Source: Zobellia laminariae (GTDB lineage Bacteria; Bacteroidota; Bacteroidia; Flavobacteriales; Flavobacteriaceae). Taken from it: a DNA stretch of 64,000 bases. The notes under the pieces were generated by a model, which did no database searches, was not told the origin of the DNA, and saw nothing but the letters and a program-made list of their open reading frames with translations. The DNA lies in NCBI RefSeq assembly GCF_009725995.1, contig NZ_RCNS01000001.1, positions 538,283 through 602,282 of the forward strand, given 5' to 3'. Below, in pieces: positions 1 through 10,094 of the stretch (within the stretch, counting starts at the first letter, position 1; each line of letters begins with the position of its first letter). A program made the translations under genes and the position numbers.

Positions 1-782
1 GAGACCACTACTTCTGGTGAAATAGAAAATACATTACTAAACATTTGATACATTTCATCAGAGGAAATTTCAAATACATTTTCCTTTCCAAAAAAGTCTA
101 CCAACCATTGGTACTCTTCTTCTATCAAAAATCCATTTTTATGCAAAATGGCCTTTCCTTTTCCCAAAGGCTGAAAACAGCAATCTAAATGCAAGGCGTT
201 CTGTTTTGCATCAGTATTAGATTTTCGTAACTGAAATGACTTTATTTTTTTAGAAGGAAACTGCTCCGTTATATAATCTATTGCAGCTTGGTTTGTTCTT
301 GCCGTAATATAATTTGGGTAATCATCTGCGGTATATGTACCAATGAAAATATACTTTCCCCATGGCATAACATCACCTCCTTCTACATGAGCTTCCGCAG
401 GTGGGTGAAGAATATTAGCATCATCAATCTTATCTAAAACGTGAAGAATAGCCTCTACTTCCTTCTCTCTTTCCGGTAAAATATTGGCTATAATAAGTTT
501 GTCTTCTATGACGAAAGCAATATCCCTAGAAAAAATCTGATTACAATCTGTTAATACTTCTGGTCTGTAGACCTGAACGTCATACTTCTGCAACACATTG
601 GCAAAAGCATCCATTTCAGGAACCATGTCTTCTTCTTTAGGATATGTACCCGCTAAAATATTCTCTAGTGATTTAGGGTCATACGCCTCTTCTGGCTTAG
701 GAGTAGGACCACTACTTTTAGCCGTACCTAAAACCAAAACTTTTAACTTAGAAATCTCATCGGTAACGTTAAGCTTAAGCAT
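1..782 (-). CDS. DDAH/arginine-deiminase-like amidinohydrolase (C-terminus cut by window edge)
   Basis: I translated 260 residues by hand on the minus strand; the frame runs off the window start. The protein resembles the dimethylarginine dimethylaminohydrolase branch of the guanidino-modifying superfamily, which hydrolyses a guanidino group to a urea group. Visible active-site motifs are SRDIAF (residues 85-90), EGGDV (134-138) and the HLD containing the candidate catalytic His198. The nucleophilic Cys expected near the C-terminus lies outside the window. The start is the ATG at 782, which gives the usual N-terminus (MLKLNV...). The frame stays open further upstream through at least 16 codons without another ATG. 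It lies downstream of citrate synthase but behind a strong terminator, so it is probably transcribed separately. The true substrate is uncertain. Confidence 0.8.
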   Translation of the reverse strand, partial: MLKLNVTDEISKLKVLVLGTAKSSGPTPKPEEAYDPKSLENILAGTYPKEEDMVPEMDAFANVLQKYDVQVYRPEVLTDCNQIFSRDIAFVIEDKLIIANILPEREKEVEAILHVLDKIDDANILHPPAEAHVEGGDVMPWGKYIFIGTYTADDYPNYITARTNQAAIDYITEQFPSKKIKSFQLRKSNTDAKQNALHLDCCFQPLGKGKAILHKNGFLIEEEYQWLVDFFGKENVFEISSDEMYQMFSNVFSISPEVVV

Positions 783-844
783 ATACTTTTTTGCTGGTAA
801 AGATAAGAGAACCAAATGGTGCGTAATAATAATTTGAGGAATAA

Positions 845-890
845 AAAAATGTCCCTTTTTGAGAATCTCAAAAAGGGACATTTTTATAAA
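845..890 (-). terminator. Strong intrinsic terminator downstream of gltA
   Basis: A perfect 19-bp inverted repeat (845-863 and 867-885) with a 3-nt AAT loop; its core is GTCCCTTTTTGAG. The A-rich left flank gives a U-run on the minus strand. It sits 18 nt after the gltA stop codon and separates gltA from the DDAH-like gene. The T-runs on both sides would also allow termination in the other direction. Confidence 0.88.
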
Positions 891-903
891 TTATTACTGA
901 TGC

Positions 904-2190
904 TTATCTCTCACTAACCTCTACAAAAGGACGAAGATTAGCTCCTATATAAACTTGTCTTGGTCTCCCTATTGGCTCACCTCTTAAACGCATCTCTCTC
1001 CATTGCGCTATCCAACCAGGTAAACGGCCCAATGCAAACATAACAGTAAACATTTCAGTAGGTATTCCCAATGCACGATAGATAATACCAGAGTAGAAAT
1101 CTACATTAGGATATAATTTTCTATCTACAAAATATTGATCTTCTAAGGCTTCTTTTTCTAAACCTTTGGCTATTGCCAAAATAGGATCATCTATTCCTAA
1201 GTTTGCTAAAACATCATCTGCTGCTTTCTTAATGATTTTTGCTCGTGGATCAAAGTTTTTATAAACTCTGTGACCAAAGCCCATTAATCTAAAAGGATCA
1301 GATTTATCTTTAGCTTTTGCCATGTATTTTTTAGTGTCACCACCATCTTTCTCAATAGCTTCAAGCATTTCTAATACCGCTTGATTTGCTCCACCGTGTA
1401 ATGGGCCCCATAAAGCAGATATACCCGCAGATAGAGAAGCAAAAAGACCAGCATGTGATGAACCTACTATTCTCACCGTAGAGGTAGAACAGTTCTGCTC
1501 ATGATCCGCATGTAAAATCAACAACTTATCCAATGCATCAATCACCAAATCATCTTTACAATACATTTGGTTCGGCTTTTTGAACATCATTTTGTGAATA
1601 TTCTCTACATAGCCTAAACTATCATCGCCATAATCTAAAGGCAAACCTTTTTTCTTTCTAAGTGTCCACGCTACAAGCACTGGAAACTTAGCTAAGATGC
1701 GTACAATTGCATGGTACATATCTTTTTCTGAAGAAACGTCTACAGTAGTTGGGTTAAAGGCAATTAACGCACTTGTAAGCGATGATAACACACCCATTGG
1801 ATGCGCTGACTTTGGAAATCCGTCCAAAATCTTCTTCATCTCTTCATCAACTTGAGATTCCTCCTTTATATCCGCGTGAAATTTTTCTAATTCAACTTTA
1901 TTAGGCAATTCTCCAAAAATCAATAGATAAGCAACCTCTAAAAAGTCTGCTTTTTCTGCTAATTCTTCTATAGAATAACCACGATATCTCAAAATTCCTT
2001 TTTCACCGTCTAAAAAAGTTATGGCACTTTCACAAGAACCCGTGTTTTTATAGCCGGGATCTATAGTTATCATACCGTTTGTGGCAGATCGCAAAGTTTT
2101 AATATCTATTGCGAGTTCATCCTCCGTACCCTTTATTACCGGGAAATCGTATTTCTTACCGTTGTACTCTAAAGTAGCTTTATCTGACAT
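904..2190 (-). CDS. gltA: Citrate synthase
   Basis: 428 aa, full length for the long hexameric (type I, Gram-negative) citrate synthases. It condenses oxaloacetate and acetyl-CoA in the cytoplasm as the first TCA-cycle step. The catalytic triad is visible: His265 in LHGGANQ, His307 in FGHRVYK and Asp364 in NVDFYSG. The HADHEQNCSTSTVR signature is at 227-240, and an N-terminal beta domain precedes the catalytic helices. It has its own promoter (2222-2252) and a terminator after the stop, so it is probably monocistronic. Confidence 0.97.
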   Translation of the reverse strand: MSDKATLEYNGKKYDFPVIKGTEDELAIDIKTLRSATNGMITIDPGYKNTGSCESAITFLDGEKGILRYRGYSIEELAEKADFLEVAYLLIFGELPNKVELEKFHADIKEESQVDEEMKKILDGFPKSAHPMGVLSSLTSALIAFNPTTVDVSSEKDMYHAIVRILAKFPVLVAWTLRKKKGLPLDYGDDSLGYVENIHKMMFKKPNQMYCKDDLVIDALDKLLILHADHEQNCSTSTVRIVGSSHAGLFASLSAGISALWGPLHGGANQAVLEMLEAIEKDGGDTKKYMAKAKDKSDPFRLMGFGHRVYKNFDPRAKIIKKAADDVLANLGIDDPILAIAKGLEKEALEDQYFVDRKLYPNVDFYSGIIYRALGIPTEMFTVMFALGRLPGWIAQWREMRLRGEPIGRPRQVYIGANLRPFVEVSER

Positions 2191-2221
2191 TTTTGAATTT
2201 TACTTAAAATTGAAGTGGACG

Positions 2222-2252
2222 TAAATTTACGGAAAATGTAACATCTTAACAA
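2222..2252 (-). promoter_or_regulatory. gltA promoter (Bacteroidota type)
   Basis: On the minus strand TTG (2250-2252) is followed by 20 nt and TAAATTTA (2222-2229), one base off the Bacteroidota consensus TTG-N19-21-TAnnTTTG. A 7-bp inverted repeat (AACATCT/AGATGTT, 2240-2260) overlaps the -33 element. It could be an operator or a weak terminator for the upstream gene. Both roles are inferred. Confidence 0.55.
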
Positions 2253-2321
2253 GAGATGTTTTTTCGTTTAATTAATAATTAACAATGATTTGATTTCTTG
2301 TTGTAGAACAATTAATAAATA

Positions 2322-3857
2322 CTACAAAACATACAATTTCTCATAGTATTCGTCCAATGACTTCTCCCAAGTGAACCGAACCTTCTCTGCATTACTTTTT
2401 ATTTTATTCCACTTTGGCTTATCATTCTCCCAAACGTCAATGGCCTCATCAAAATTCTTGACCATATTTTTAATTTGTTCGTCATAGGTTTTTCCCTCAA
2501 AAGCAAAACCTGTTACATTATGCTCAACAGTGTCTTTTAGACCACCGGTATGATGAACAAAGCATGGATTGCCGTTACGCATAGCCAACATTTGACTAAT
2601 ACCACAAGGTTCAAAAAGACTAGGCATACAATAGAGATCAGATTCTAAATAAATTGAATCTATTAAATCCTCCGATTGACCGTTCGTAAATATGAAATTT
2701 TCATGCTTATAACTCATACTACGGAAAAACTCTTCGTAATCCGGATCTCCCGTTCCTAAAAGCATAAAAATACCATCTACTTTCCGTAGCCTTTCCAGCA
2801 TTTTCTCAAAAGCTTCAGGCGACCTTTTGAAAAAGTAAAACTTTTGTTCCGTTAACCGAGCTACACTAGAAGCAATAAACTTAGGTTTATCTCCTGCATG
2901 TTGCATTATTTTTTCACCAGTATGGGCCAAGAAATCTGATTTGTACTTTTTTGACTCATCTTGTAACCATCTAAACAATGCTTTTACAGTGTTCCTATAA
3001 AGCAACCCTTTTTTGGCCTCTCTAATATTATTGTAATTAGAAGCGTTTAGAATTCCGATTAAACGGCCTTCATTGTTGGCTTGTTGTAAATCTTTCTCCA
3101 AACCTTCCCCTCCAACAAATTCTGGACGTGCACTAGGCAACATAACATCTTCTTTATAAGATGGTGATACTGTATGAACAGAATCTGCTAAACGAATACC
3201 AACGGCCATAAGATTGATACAATCTTGATAGCGCGGGTCTTTTAAGGCATCATGATCTAACTGTAATTCAGGAAACCAATTATGTACTGACGCATAATTA
3301 TCATAAAATGGACGTATACCTTGTATGGCCAAATTATGAATACTATATACGTAGCGCATCTTCTTTAGCTCTTTATAGCTTGGATGATATGTTTTTAAGA
3401 ACAATAATGCACTGGCATGCCAGTCGTGCATATGAACCACATCTAATTGTCCAAAAGCACCCATTTTTATTGCTTCCGCAACAGCGGTGCAAAAAATCAT
3501 GTACTTTATAAAATCAGTAAAAAAAGGCTCCGTTGGATCATCATGATATATATGCGCAATTCCACCTTCCTGAATTTCAGGATGATGAATAACATAATGC
3601 ACTATATTCGGAAATTCTTTTTTCCCAGCTACTTCATAAAGTTCGGCCCTATAATTAGTTCCTCTTAAATGAAAATCTAGATTGGTCTTGAAAGTGCCGT
3701 TGAGATGAAGTCTGGAATAGGCTGGCACCACCACATGGGCTTTATCACCCCGTTTTGAGATGTGCCTTGGTACATCCCGAACAACGTCACCCATACCCCC
3801 TGCTTTACAGTTGGGTATCCCATCGTTTTCTGCGGCGACAAAAAGAAAATTGTTCAT
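2322..3857 (-). CDS. GT5-family glycosyltransferase, glycogen/starch-synthase-like
   Basis: 511 aa, a GT-B fold glycosyltransferase related to glycogen/starch synthase. The N-terminus carries the nucleotide-sugar loop KAGGMGDV (residues 18-25, a form of KxGGLGDV). The C-terminal half carries FEPCGISQMLAMR with the retaining-GT Glu near residue 415, then HTGGLKDTV. Members of this family extend alpha-1,4-glucan from ADP- or UDP-glucose. No glgB, glgC or glgP lies nearby, so the donor and product are unknown. It is preceded by its own promoter and flanked by eno and gltA, which suggests a central-carbon context. Divergence from classical GlgA is evident in the N-terminal motif. Confidence 0.8.
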   Translation of the reverse strand: MNNFLFVAAENDGIPNCKAGGMGDVVRDVPRHISKRGDKAHVVVPAYSRLHLNGTFKTNLDFHLRGTNYRAELYEVAGKKEFPNIVHYVIHHPEIQEGGIAHIYHDDPTEPFFTDFIKYMIFCTAVAEAIKMGAFGQLDVVHMHDWHASALLFLKTYHPSYKELKKMRYVYSIHNLAIQGIRPFYDNYASVHNWFPELQLDHDALKDPRYQDCINLMAVGIRLADSVHTVSPSYKEDVMLPSARPEFVGGEGLEKDLQQANNEGRLIGILNASNYNNIREAKKGLLYRNTVKALFRWLQDESKKYKSDFLAHTGEKIMQHAGDKPKFIASSVARLTEQKFYFFKRSPEAFEKMLERLRKVDGIFMLLGTGDPDYEEFFRSMSYKHENFIFTNGQSEDLIDSIYLESDLYCMPSLFEPCGISQMLAMRNGNPCFVHHTGGLKDTVEHNVTGFAFEGKTYDEQIKNMVKNFDEAIDVWENDKPKWNKIKSNAEKVRFTWEKSLDEYYEKLYVL

Positions 3858-3881
3858 GTGATGCTGGTTAGAAGTTTGTTA

Positions 3882-3912
3882 AAAAGGTAGGCAAACTTTG
3901 TCATTAGTGCAA
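3882..3912 (-). promoter_or_regulatory. Promoter of the GT5 glycosyltransferase gene
   Basis: On the minus strand TTG (3910-3912), 20 nt, then TACCTTTT (3882-3889), one mismatch to TTG-N19-21-TAnnTTTG. The -33 element touches the poly-U end of the eno terminator. This places the start of transcription about 25-30 nt before the ATG. Confidence 0.5.
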
Positions 3913-3955
3913 AAAAAAAGCCCTTCTGATTCGAAAAATATCGAAAGAAAGGCTT
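3911..3955 (-). terminator. Terminator downstream of eno
   Basis: AAGCCCTTC (3919-3927) pairs with GAAAGGCTT (3947-3955) with one mismatch. A smaller inner pairing lies around TTCGA/TCGAA. On the minus strand the hairpin is followed by a run of eight or nine U. It begins about 33 nt after the enolase stop codon. Confidence 0.7.
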
Positions 3956-3987
3956 CTTTTTAAATTACTCATTTAAACGCTAAATGA

Positions 3988-5307
<1,320 letters not shown>

Positions 5308-5324
5308 TTAAATTTAACCAGCTG

Positions 5325-5332
5325 CAAATATA
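5325..5332 (-). promoter_or_regulatory. -7 promoter element of eno
   Basis: TATATTTG on the minus strand is an exact match to the Bacteroidota -7 consensus TAnnTTTG, 44 nt before the enolase ATG. No clear TTG stands at the expected -33 position. Confidence 0.5.
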
Positions 5333-5399
5333 CAAAACCGTGTAGGTAAAGCATTGCATAGCGCAACTATATTACTGTTTTTATAACAATTACTTAACC

Positions 5400-6521
5400 T
5401 TAGGCCATAGCCACTGAATTTTTCTCGATCAATTCATAAAACTGATCAAATAAATATTCTGCATCATGTGGTCCTGCACTTGCTTCTGGATGGTACTGTA
5501 CCGAAAAAACATCTTTGTCTTTCATACGAATACCAGCTACCGTTTTATCATTTAGATGTACATGTGTAATCTCTAAATTCTCATTAGCCTCGGTCTCTTT
5601 CCTATTTACAGCGAAACCATGGTTTTGTGAAGTAATTTCACCTTTACCTGTAAGCAAATTTAAAATAGGGTGATTTAAACCTCTATGCCCATTGTGCATC
5701 TTATAAGTAGATACACCATTGGCCAAAGCAATAACTTGATGTCCTAAACAAATACCAAACACTGGCTTTCCACTTGCAATCATTCCTTTTGCAGTTTTTA
5801 TGGCGTCTGACAAAGGTTCTGGATCACCAGGTCCGTTAGAAATGAAATATCCATCTGCACCCCATGCTTCCATTTCTTCAAATGAAGAGTTATATGGAAA
5901 TACTTTTATGTATCCACCTCGTTTCGCAAGGTTTCTTAAGATATTCTTTTTAATTCCTATATCTAGAGCAGCAATTTTAAATGACGCATTTTCATCACCA
6001 TAAAAATAAGGCTCAGAAGTAGATACGCTAGACGCAAGCTCTAGTCCTTCCATAGTTGGGACATTAGCTAACTTAGCTTTCAAATCCTCTATATTATCAA
6101 CATCTGTAGATATTACCGCATTCATGGCTCCGTTATCACGAATGTAACCAACCAATGCACGGGTATCTACATCTGATATAGCAAAAAGTTCGTTCTCGTT
6201 CAGAAACGTCTCAAGACTTTTATCTGCTCTTGATCTTGAATAATTGTAGCTAAAATTTCTACAAACCAAGCCAGATATCTTAACTGAATCTGATTCTACT
6301 TCTTCATCCACAGTACCGTAATTACCGATATGCGCATTTGTAGTAACCATAATTTGACCAAAATAAGATGGATCAGTAAAGATTTCCTGATATCCAGTCA
6401 TTCCGGTATTAAAACAAACCTCTCCAAATGCAGTTCCATCTTTATCACCAACGGACTTGCCATAAAATATGGTGCCATCGGCTAACAATAACAATGCTTT
6501 TTTTCGGGATTGATACTTCAT
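5400..6521 (-). CDS. carA: Carbamoyl-phosphate synthase, small (glutaminase) subunit
   Basis: 373 aa. It supplies ammonia from glutamine to CarB for carbamoyl phosphate, feeding pyrimidine and arginine synthesis. The N-terminal CPSase small-chain domain (about 1-150) is followed by a class I glutamine amidotransferase domain with GPGDPEPL (230-237), nucleophile Cys258 in GICLGHQ, and His344/Glu346 in QYHPEAS. carB is not in the window. It follows the rplQ terminator, so expression is probably independent of the ribosomal operon, although the promoter in the 94-nt gap is not clear. Confidence 0.97.
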   Translation of the reverse strand: MKYQSRKKALLLLADGTIFYGKSVGDKDGTAFGEVCFNTGMTGYQEIFTDPSYFGQIMVTTNAHIGNYGTVDEEVESDSVKISGLVCRNFSYNYSRSRADKSLETFLNENELFAISDVDTRALVGYIRDNGAMNAVISTDVDNIEDLKAKLANVPTMEGLELASSVSTSEPYFYGDENASFKIAALDIGIKKNILRNLAKRGGYIKVFPYNSSFEEMEAWGADGYFISNGPGDPEPLSDAIKTAKGMIASGKPVFGICLGHQVIALANGVSTYKMHNGHRGLNHPILNLLTGKGEITSQNHGFAVNRKETEANENLEITHVHLNDKTVAGIRMKDKDVFSVQYHPEASAGPHDAEYLFDQFYELIEKNSVAMA

Positions 6522-6555
6522 ACATTTGTTCTTTTTTTAATTTCACAAATAAACA

Positions 6556-6589
6556 TAAAAAAAAGGATAAACTATTAAGTTTATCCTTT
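6556..6589 (-). terminator. Terminator of the ribosomal protein/rpoA operon
   Basis: A perfect 12-bp stem (6562-6573 AAAGGATAAACT with 6578-6589) around an ATTA loop, followed on the minus strand by an eight-U run. It lies 26 nt after the rplQ stop codon and closes the long translation operon before carA. Confidence 0.9.
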
Positions 6590-6615
6590 CCCAAATATTA
6601 TTAAATCTCAACATC

Positions 6616-7176
6616 TTATTCTTCTGAATCGTCCGCTTTCGTTTCAACATCTTTTTTAGACTCTTTTGCAGAATCTTCAGCTACTGGTGGAGTTTTAGTT
6701 TCCTTACCTTCTACCTTAGCAGCTTCTTCACCGCTTTTACCACCTCTTCTACTTCTTCTAGTAGTTTTGGTTTTGGCTTTACCAGCGTTGTATAGTTCGT
6801 TAAAATCAACCAACTCTATCATTGCCATATCAGCGTTATCACCCAAACGATTACCAAGCTTAATAATTCTTGTATAACCACCTGGTCTATCAGCAACCTT
6901 TTCAGCTACAGTACTGAACAATTCAGTAACTGCATACTTGTCTCTAAGGTTTTTGAAAACGATACGTCTGTTGTGCGTCCCTTTTTCAGCACTAACATTG
7001 TTTTCCGCTTTTGATTTTGTAATCAAAGGCTCAACAAATTGTTTTAACGCTTTAGCTTTAGCTACAGTCGTGTTAATTCTTTTGTGCTCGATCAAGGAAC
7101 ATGCCATGTTGGCCAACATCGCTTTTCTGTGCGCTGTCTTACGTCCTAAATGATTGACTTTTTTACCGTGTCTCAT
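6616..7176 (-). CDS. rplQ: Ribosomal protein bL17
   Basis: 186 aa. Residues 1-120 are the normal L17 core ([20 protein letters not shown] at the N-terminus). The remaining ~65 residues are a low-complexity Lys/Glu/Thr-rich tail ending in DDSEE. Such a tail is usual in Bacteroidota and absent from the ~120-aa enterobacterial form. It is the last gene of the operon, 61 nt after rpoA, as in most bacteria. Confidence 0.97.
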   Translation of the reverse strand: MRHGKKVNHLGRKTAHRKAMLANMACSLIEHKRINTTVAKAKALKQFVEPLITKSKAENNVSAEKGTHNRRIVFKNLRDKYAVTELFSTVAEKVADRPGGYTRIIKLGNRLGDNADMAMIELVDFNELYNAGKAKTKTTRRSRRGGKSGEEAAKVEGKETKTPPVAEDSAKESKKDVETKADDSEE

Positions 7177-7237
7177 TCTTTTGTTCTAATGTATTTCTCC
7201 AATCCCAGGGAATTTCCCTTCGTGTAAGAAATATCGA

Positions 7238-8230
7238 TTAATCTTTATCTAATTTATATTTCGAAAGGTCCATTCCGAAGCTAAGCCCCTTATTGATAAC
7301 CAATTCTTCTAATTCTGTTAATGACTTCTTACCGAAATTTCTAAATTTCATTAAGTCATTCTTATTGAAAGAAACTAAATCTCCCAAAGTATCTACTTCT
7401 GCAGCTTTCAAACAATTCAAGGCTCGTACAGAAAGATCCATATCTACCAATTTCGTTTTTAACAACTGACGCATGTGTAGTGACTCTTCATCGTAAGTTT
7501 CAGTCTGAGCTATTTCATCAGCTTCCAAAGTTATACGCTCATCAGAGAACAACATAAAGTGGTGTATCAAAACTTTTGCTCCTTCAGTCAAAGCATCTTT
7601 TGGATGAATTGAACCATCAGTAACTATTTCAAAAACCAATTTTTCATAATCCGTCTTTTGCTCTACACGAAAGTTTTCAATACTATATTTTACATTCTTA
7701 ATAGGTGTAAAAATAGAATCGATAGCTATAGTACCTAAAGCCGCATTAGATTTTTTGTTTTCATCTGCAGGAACATAGCCACGACCTTTGTCGATTACTA
7801 TCTCCATGTTGATGCTAACTTTAGAATCCATATTACAGATTACTAACTCTGGATTCAACACTTGGTAACCAGAAATAAATTTCTGAAAATCACCAGCAGT
7901 CAATTGTTCTTTTCCGCTTACCGAAATCGAAACTACTTCTGCTTCAGAATCTTCTATTTGCTTCTTAAAACGTACTTGCTTAAGATTCAATATAATTTCT
8001 GTAACGTCTTCTACGATGCCAGATACAACAGAAAACTCATGTTCTACACCATCCATTCTCAAAGATGTAATCGCATGGCCTTCCAAAGACGCAAGCAACA
8101 CTCTTCTTAGTGCGTTCCCTACAGTCAATCCATAACCGGGCTCTAAAGGACGAAACTCGAACTTCCCTTCGAAATCCGAAGAATCGATCATTATTACTTT
8201 ATCGGGTTTCTGAAAATTAAATAATGCCAT
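7238..8230 (-). CDS. rpoA: RNA polymerase alpha subunit
   Basis: 330 aa, full length. It scaffolds RNA polymerase assembly and contacts upstream promoter DNA and activators. The N-terminal dimerisation domain includes [20 protein letters not shown] (residues 28-47). The C-terminal domain contains the [19 protein letters not shown] and [12 protein letters not shown] helices near 265-310. It lies 18 nt after rpsD and before rplQ, the classic alpha-operon order. Confidence 0.98.
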   Translation of the reverse strand: MALFNFQKPDKVIMIDSSDFEGKFEFRPLEPGYGLTVGNALRRVLLASLEGHAITSLRMDGVEHEFSVVSGIVEDVTEIILNLKQVRFKKQIEDSEAEVVSISVSGKEQLTAGDFQKFISGYQVLNPELVICNMDSKVSINMEIVIDKGRGYVPADENKKSNAALGTIAIDSIFTPIKNVKYSIENFRVEQKTDYEKLVFEIVTDGSIHPKDALTEGAKVLIHHFMLFSDERITLEADEIAQTETYDEESLHMRQLLKTKLVDMDLSVRALNCLKAAEVDTLGDLVSFNKNDLMKFRNFGKKSLTELEELVINKGLSFGMDLSKYKLDKD

Positions 8231-8248
8231 ATGACTTAGTGTTCTTTA

Positions 8249-8854
8249 TTATTTAGAGTAAAGCTCAACTATTAATTGTTCTTTGATATTCTCTGGAATT
8301 TGAAGTCTTTCAGGAACGGTAACAAAAGCACCTTCACTCTTAGCTGTATTCCAAGTTATCCATTCGTACACTTTGCTATTACTAGCAAGTGAATCTTGGA
8401 TAGACTGTAAAGATTTAGATTTTTCACGTACACCAACAACATCACCAGCTTTTAAAGAATAAGATGGTATGTTAACCAACTCTCCATTAACTGTAATGTG
8501 TCTGTGAGATACCAATTGTCTTGCACCTCTTCTTGTAGGGGAAATACCCATACGGAACACTACGTTATCTAAACGTGATTCACATAATTGAAGTAACACT
8601 TCACCAGTAACACCTTGTTTTTTCTTAGCAGTTGCAAAAGTGTTTCTAAATTGCTTTTCTAAAATACCGTAAGTATATTTAGCTTTTTGCTTCTCCATCA
8701 ACTGTACCGCGTATTCAGACTTTTTACCTCTACGTCTAGCGTTACCATGTTGTCCTGGAGGATAATTCTTTTTTTCGAACGATTTGTCATCTCCGAAAAT
8801 TGCTTCGCCGAACTTACGGGCGATTTTACTCTTTGGTCCTGTATATCTTGCCAT
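8249..8854 (-). CDS. rpsD: Ribosomal protein uS4
   Basis: 201 aa. It is a primary 16S rRNA binder and assembly initiator of the small subunit. The S4 RNA-binding domain is visible near residues 92-150 ([12 protein letters not shown], then [14 protein letters not shown]). The N-terminal extension has no Cys4 zinc knuckle, so it is the zinc-free type. An 86-nt gap separates it from rpsK, where I saw no clear promoter or terminator. Confidence 0.97.
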   Translation of the reverse strand: MARYTGPKSKIARKFGEAIFGDDKSFEKKNYPPGQHGNARRRGKKSEYAVQLMEKQKAKYTYGILEKQFRNTFATAKKKQGVTGEVLLQLCESRLDNVVFRMGISPTRRGARQLVSHRHITVNGELVNIPSYSLKAGDVVGVREKSKSLQSIQDSLASNSKVYEWITWNTAKSEGAFVTVPERLQIPENIKEQLIVELYSK

Positions 8855-8940
8855 TTTCTTAAGTTTAGAAGTGTGATTATGAATTAAGGCTTATCCTTCG
8901 ATAATCGTTAACAACACTCCTGTGAAATAATACTAATTAA

Positions 8941-9345
8941 TTAAACTCTTCTTCTTTTTGGTGGACGACACCCGTTGTGCGGCATCGGCGTAACATCAAT
9001 AATTTCGGTAACTTCTATACCAGAATTATGTACGGCACGAATAGCAGATTCTCTTCCGTTACCAGGTCCCTTTACGTAAACCTTTACTTTTCTCAAACCA
9101 GCTTCATGCGCAGTTTTAGAACACTCTTCAGCAGCAACTTGTGCAGCATATGGAGTATTTTTCTTAGAACCCCTAAAACCCATTTTTCCAGCAGATGACC
9201 AAGAAATGACATCTCCTTTTTTATTGGTAAGGGAAATTATAATATTATTAAAAGATGCAGTTACGTGCGCTTCTCCAACCGAATCAACGATTACTTTACG
9301 CTTCTTTGCCGCTTTTGCACCTGTTTTGGTAGTTGCCTTTGCCAT
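8941..9345 (-). CDS. rpsK: Ribosomal protein uS11
   Basis: 134 aa. It is a platform protein of the 30S subunit. Conserved blocks [17 protein letters not shown] (24-40), the [15 protein letters not shown] block and the C-terminal [16 protein letters not shown] are intact. The N-terminal ~18 residues are Lys/Ala/Thr-rich. It lies 13 nt after rpsM. Confidence 0.97.
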   Translation of the reverse strand: MAKATTKTGAKAAKKRKVIVDSVGEAHVTASFNNIIISLTNKKGDVISWSSAGKMGFRGSKKNTPYAAQVAAEECSKTAHEAGLRKVKVYVKGPGNGRESAIRAVHNSGIEVTEIIDVTPMPHNGCRPPKRRRV

Positions 9346-9358
9346 AATAACCTACTTA

Positions 9359-9733
9359 TTATTTAGTTGCCTTCTTCTTGTTGGCGACCGTTTTTCTTTT
9401 TCCTTTTCTCGTCCTAGAGTTATTCTTGGTACGTTGTCCTCGAAGGGGAAGACCTGATCTGTGACGAATACCACGGTAACAACCAATATCCATCAAACGT
9501 TTGATGTTAAGTTGTGTTTCCGAACGTAACTCACCTTCTATAGTAAAGGAAGAAACAGCATCCCTGATACGACCTATTTCATCATCGTTCCAATCAGATA
9601 CTTTAGTATCTTCACTCACTTGGGCTTTCTCTAAAATCTCTTTAGCCCTACTTCTACCGACACCGAAAATATAGGTCAATGCAATTATGCCCCTTTTCTG
9701 TTTTGGTATGTCTATACCTGCAATTCTTGCCAT
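9359..9733 (-). CDS. rpsM: Ribosomal protein uS13
   Basis: 124 aa. It forms intersubunit bridges at the 30S head. The N-terminal [20 protein letters not shown] and the signature [15 protein letters not shown] (residues 90-104) are intact, followed by a basic tail. It lies 2 nt after the rpmJ stop codon. Confidence 0.97.
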   Translation of the reverse strand: MARIAGIDIPKQKRGIIALTYIFGVGRSRAKEILEKAQVSEDTKVSDWNDDEIGRIRDAVSSFTIEGELRSETQLNIKRLMDIGCYRGIRHRSGLPLRGQRTKNNSRTRKGKRKTVANKKKATK

Positions 9734-9735
9734 AA

Positions 9736-9852
9736 CTATCCTTGTCTTTGTTTAAATCTAGGATTCTTTTTGTTGATTACGTACAACCGGCCTTTTCTGC
9801 GTACTATCTTGCAGTCGGCACTTCTCTTTTTAACTGATGCTCTAACTTTCAT
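9736..9852 (-). CDS. rpmJ: Ribosomal protein bL36, zinc-free (C-minus) form
   Basis: 38 aa, found by translating the infA-rpsM gap: it begins [10 protein letters not shown] and ends KQRQG. The canonical zinc ligands are Cys11, Cys14, Cys27 and His33. Here positions 11, 27 and 33 are Ser, Asn and Phe, leaving only Cys14, so the protein cannot hold zinc in the usual way. The position between infA and rpsM matches the conserved spc/alpha order. The length is exactly that of E. coli L36. Confidence 0.95.
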   Translation of the reverse strand: MKVRASVKKRSADCKIVRRKGRLYVINKKNPRFKQRQG

Positions 9853-9876
9853 CGTTCTTATTCTTCTATCGTATTA

Positions 9877-10092
9877 CTAATATCTATATGTAATTCTAGC
9901 TTTGGATAAGTCATAAGGACTCATTTCCAATTTCACTTTATCCCCAGGAAGTAATTTAATATAATGCATACGCATCTTTCCTGAAATGTGAGCCGTAACT
10001 ACATGACCATTTTCTAACTCCACCCTGAACATTGCATTTGACAATGCTTCTATTATAGACCCGTCTTGTTCTATTGCTGCCTGTTTAGCCAT
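9877..10092 (-). CDS. infA: Translation initiation factor IF-1
   Basis: 71 aa, a single S1/OB-fold domain that binds the ribosomal A site during initiation. Characteristic segments are [20 protein letters not shown] (residues 9-28), [13 protein letters not shown] and the C-terminal [12 protein letters not shown]. It sits 2 nt after secY and 24 nt before rpmJ; the map gene sometimes found between secY and infA is absent. Confidence 0.97.
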   Translation of the reverse strand: MAKQAAIEQDGSIIEALSNAMFRVELENGHVVTAHISGKMRMHYIKLLPGDKVKLEMSPYDLSKARITYRY

Positions 10093-10094
10093 AA

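Noticed and set aside
598..837. 79-codon plus-strand frame
   Set aside because: It is antisense to the DDAH-like gene and has no family features; the minus strand encodes clear conserved motifs.
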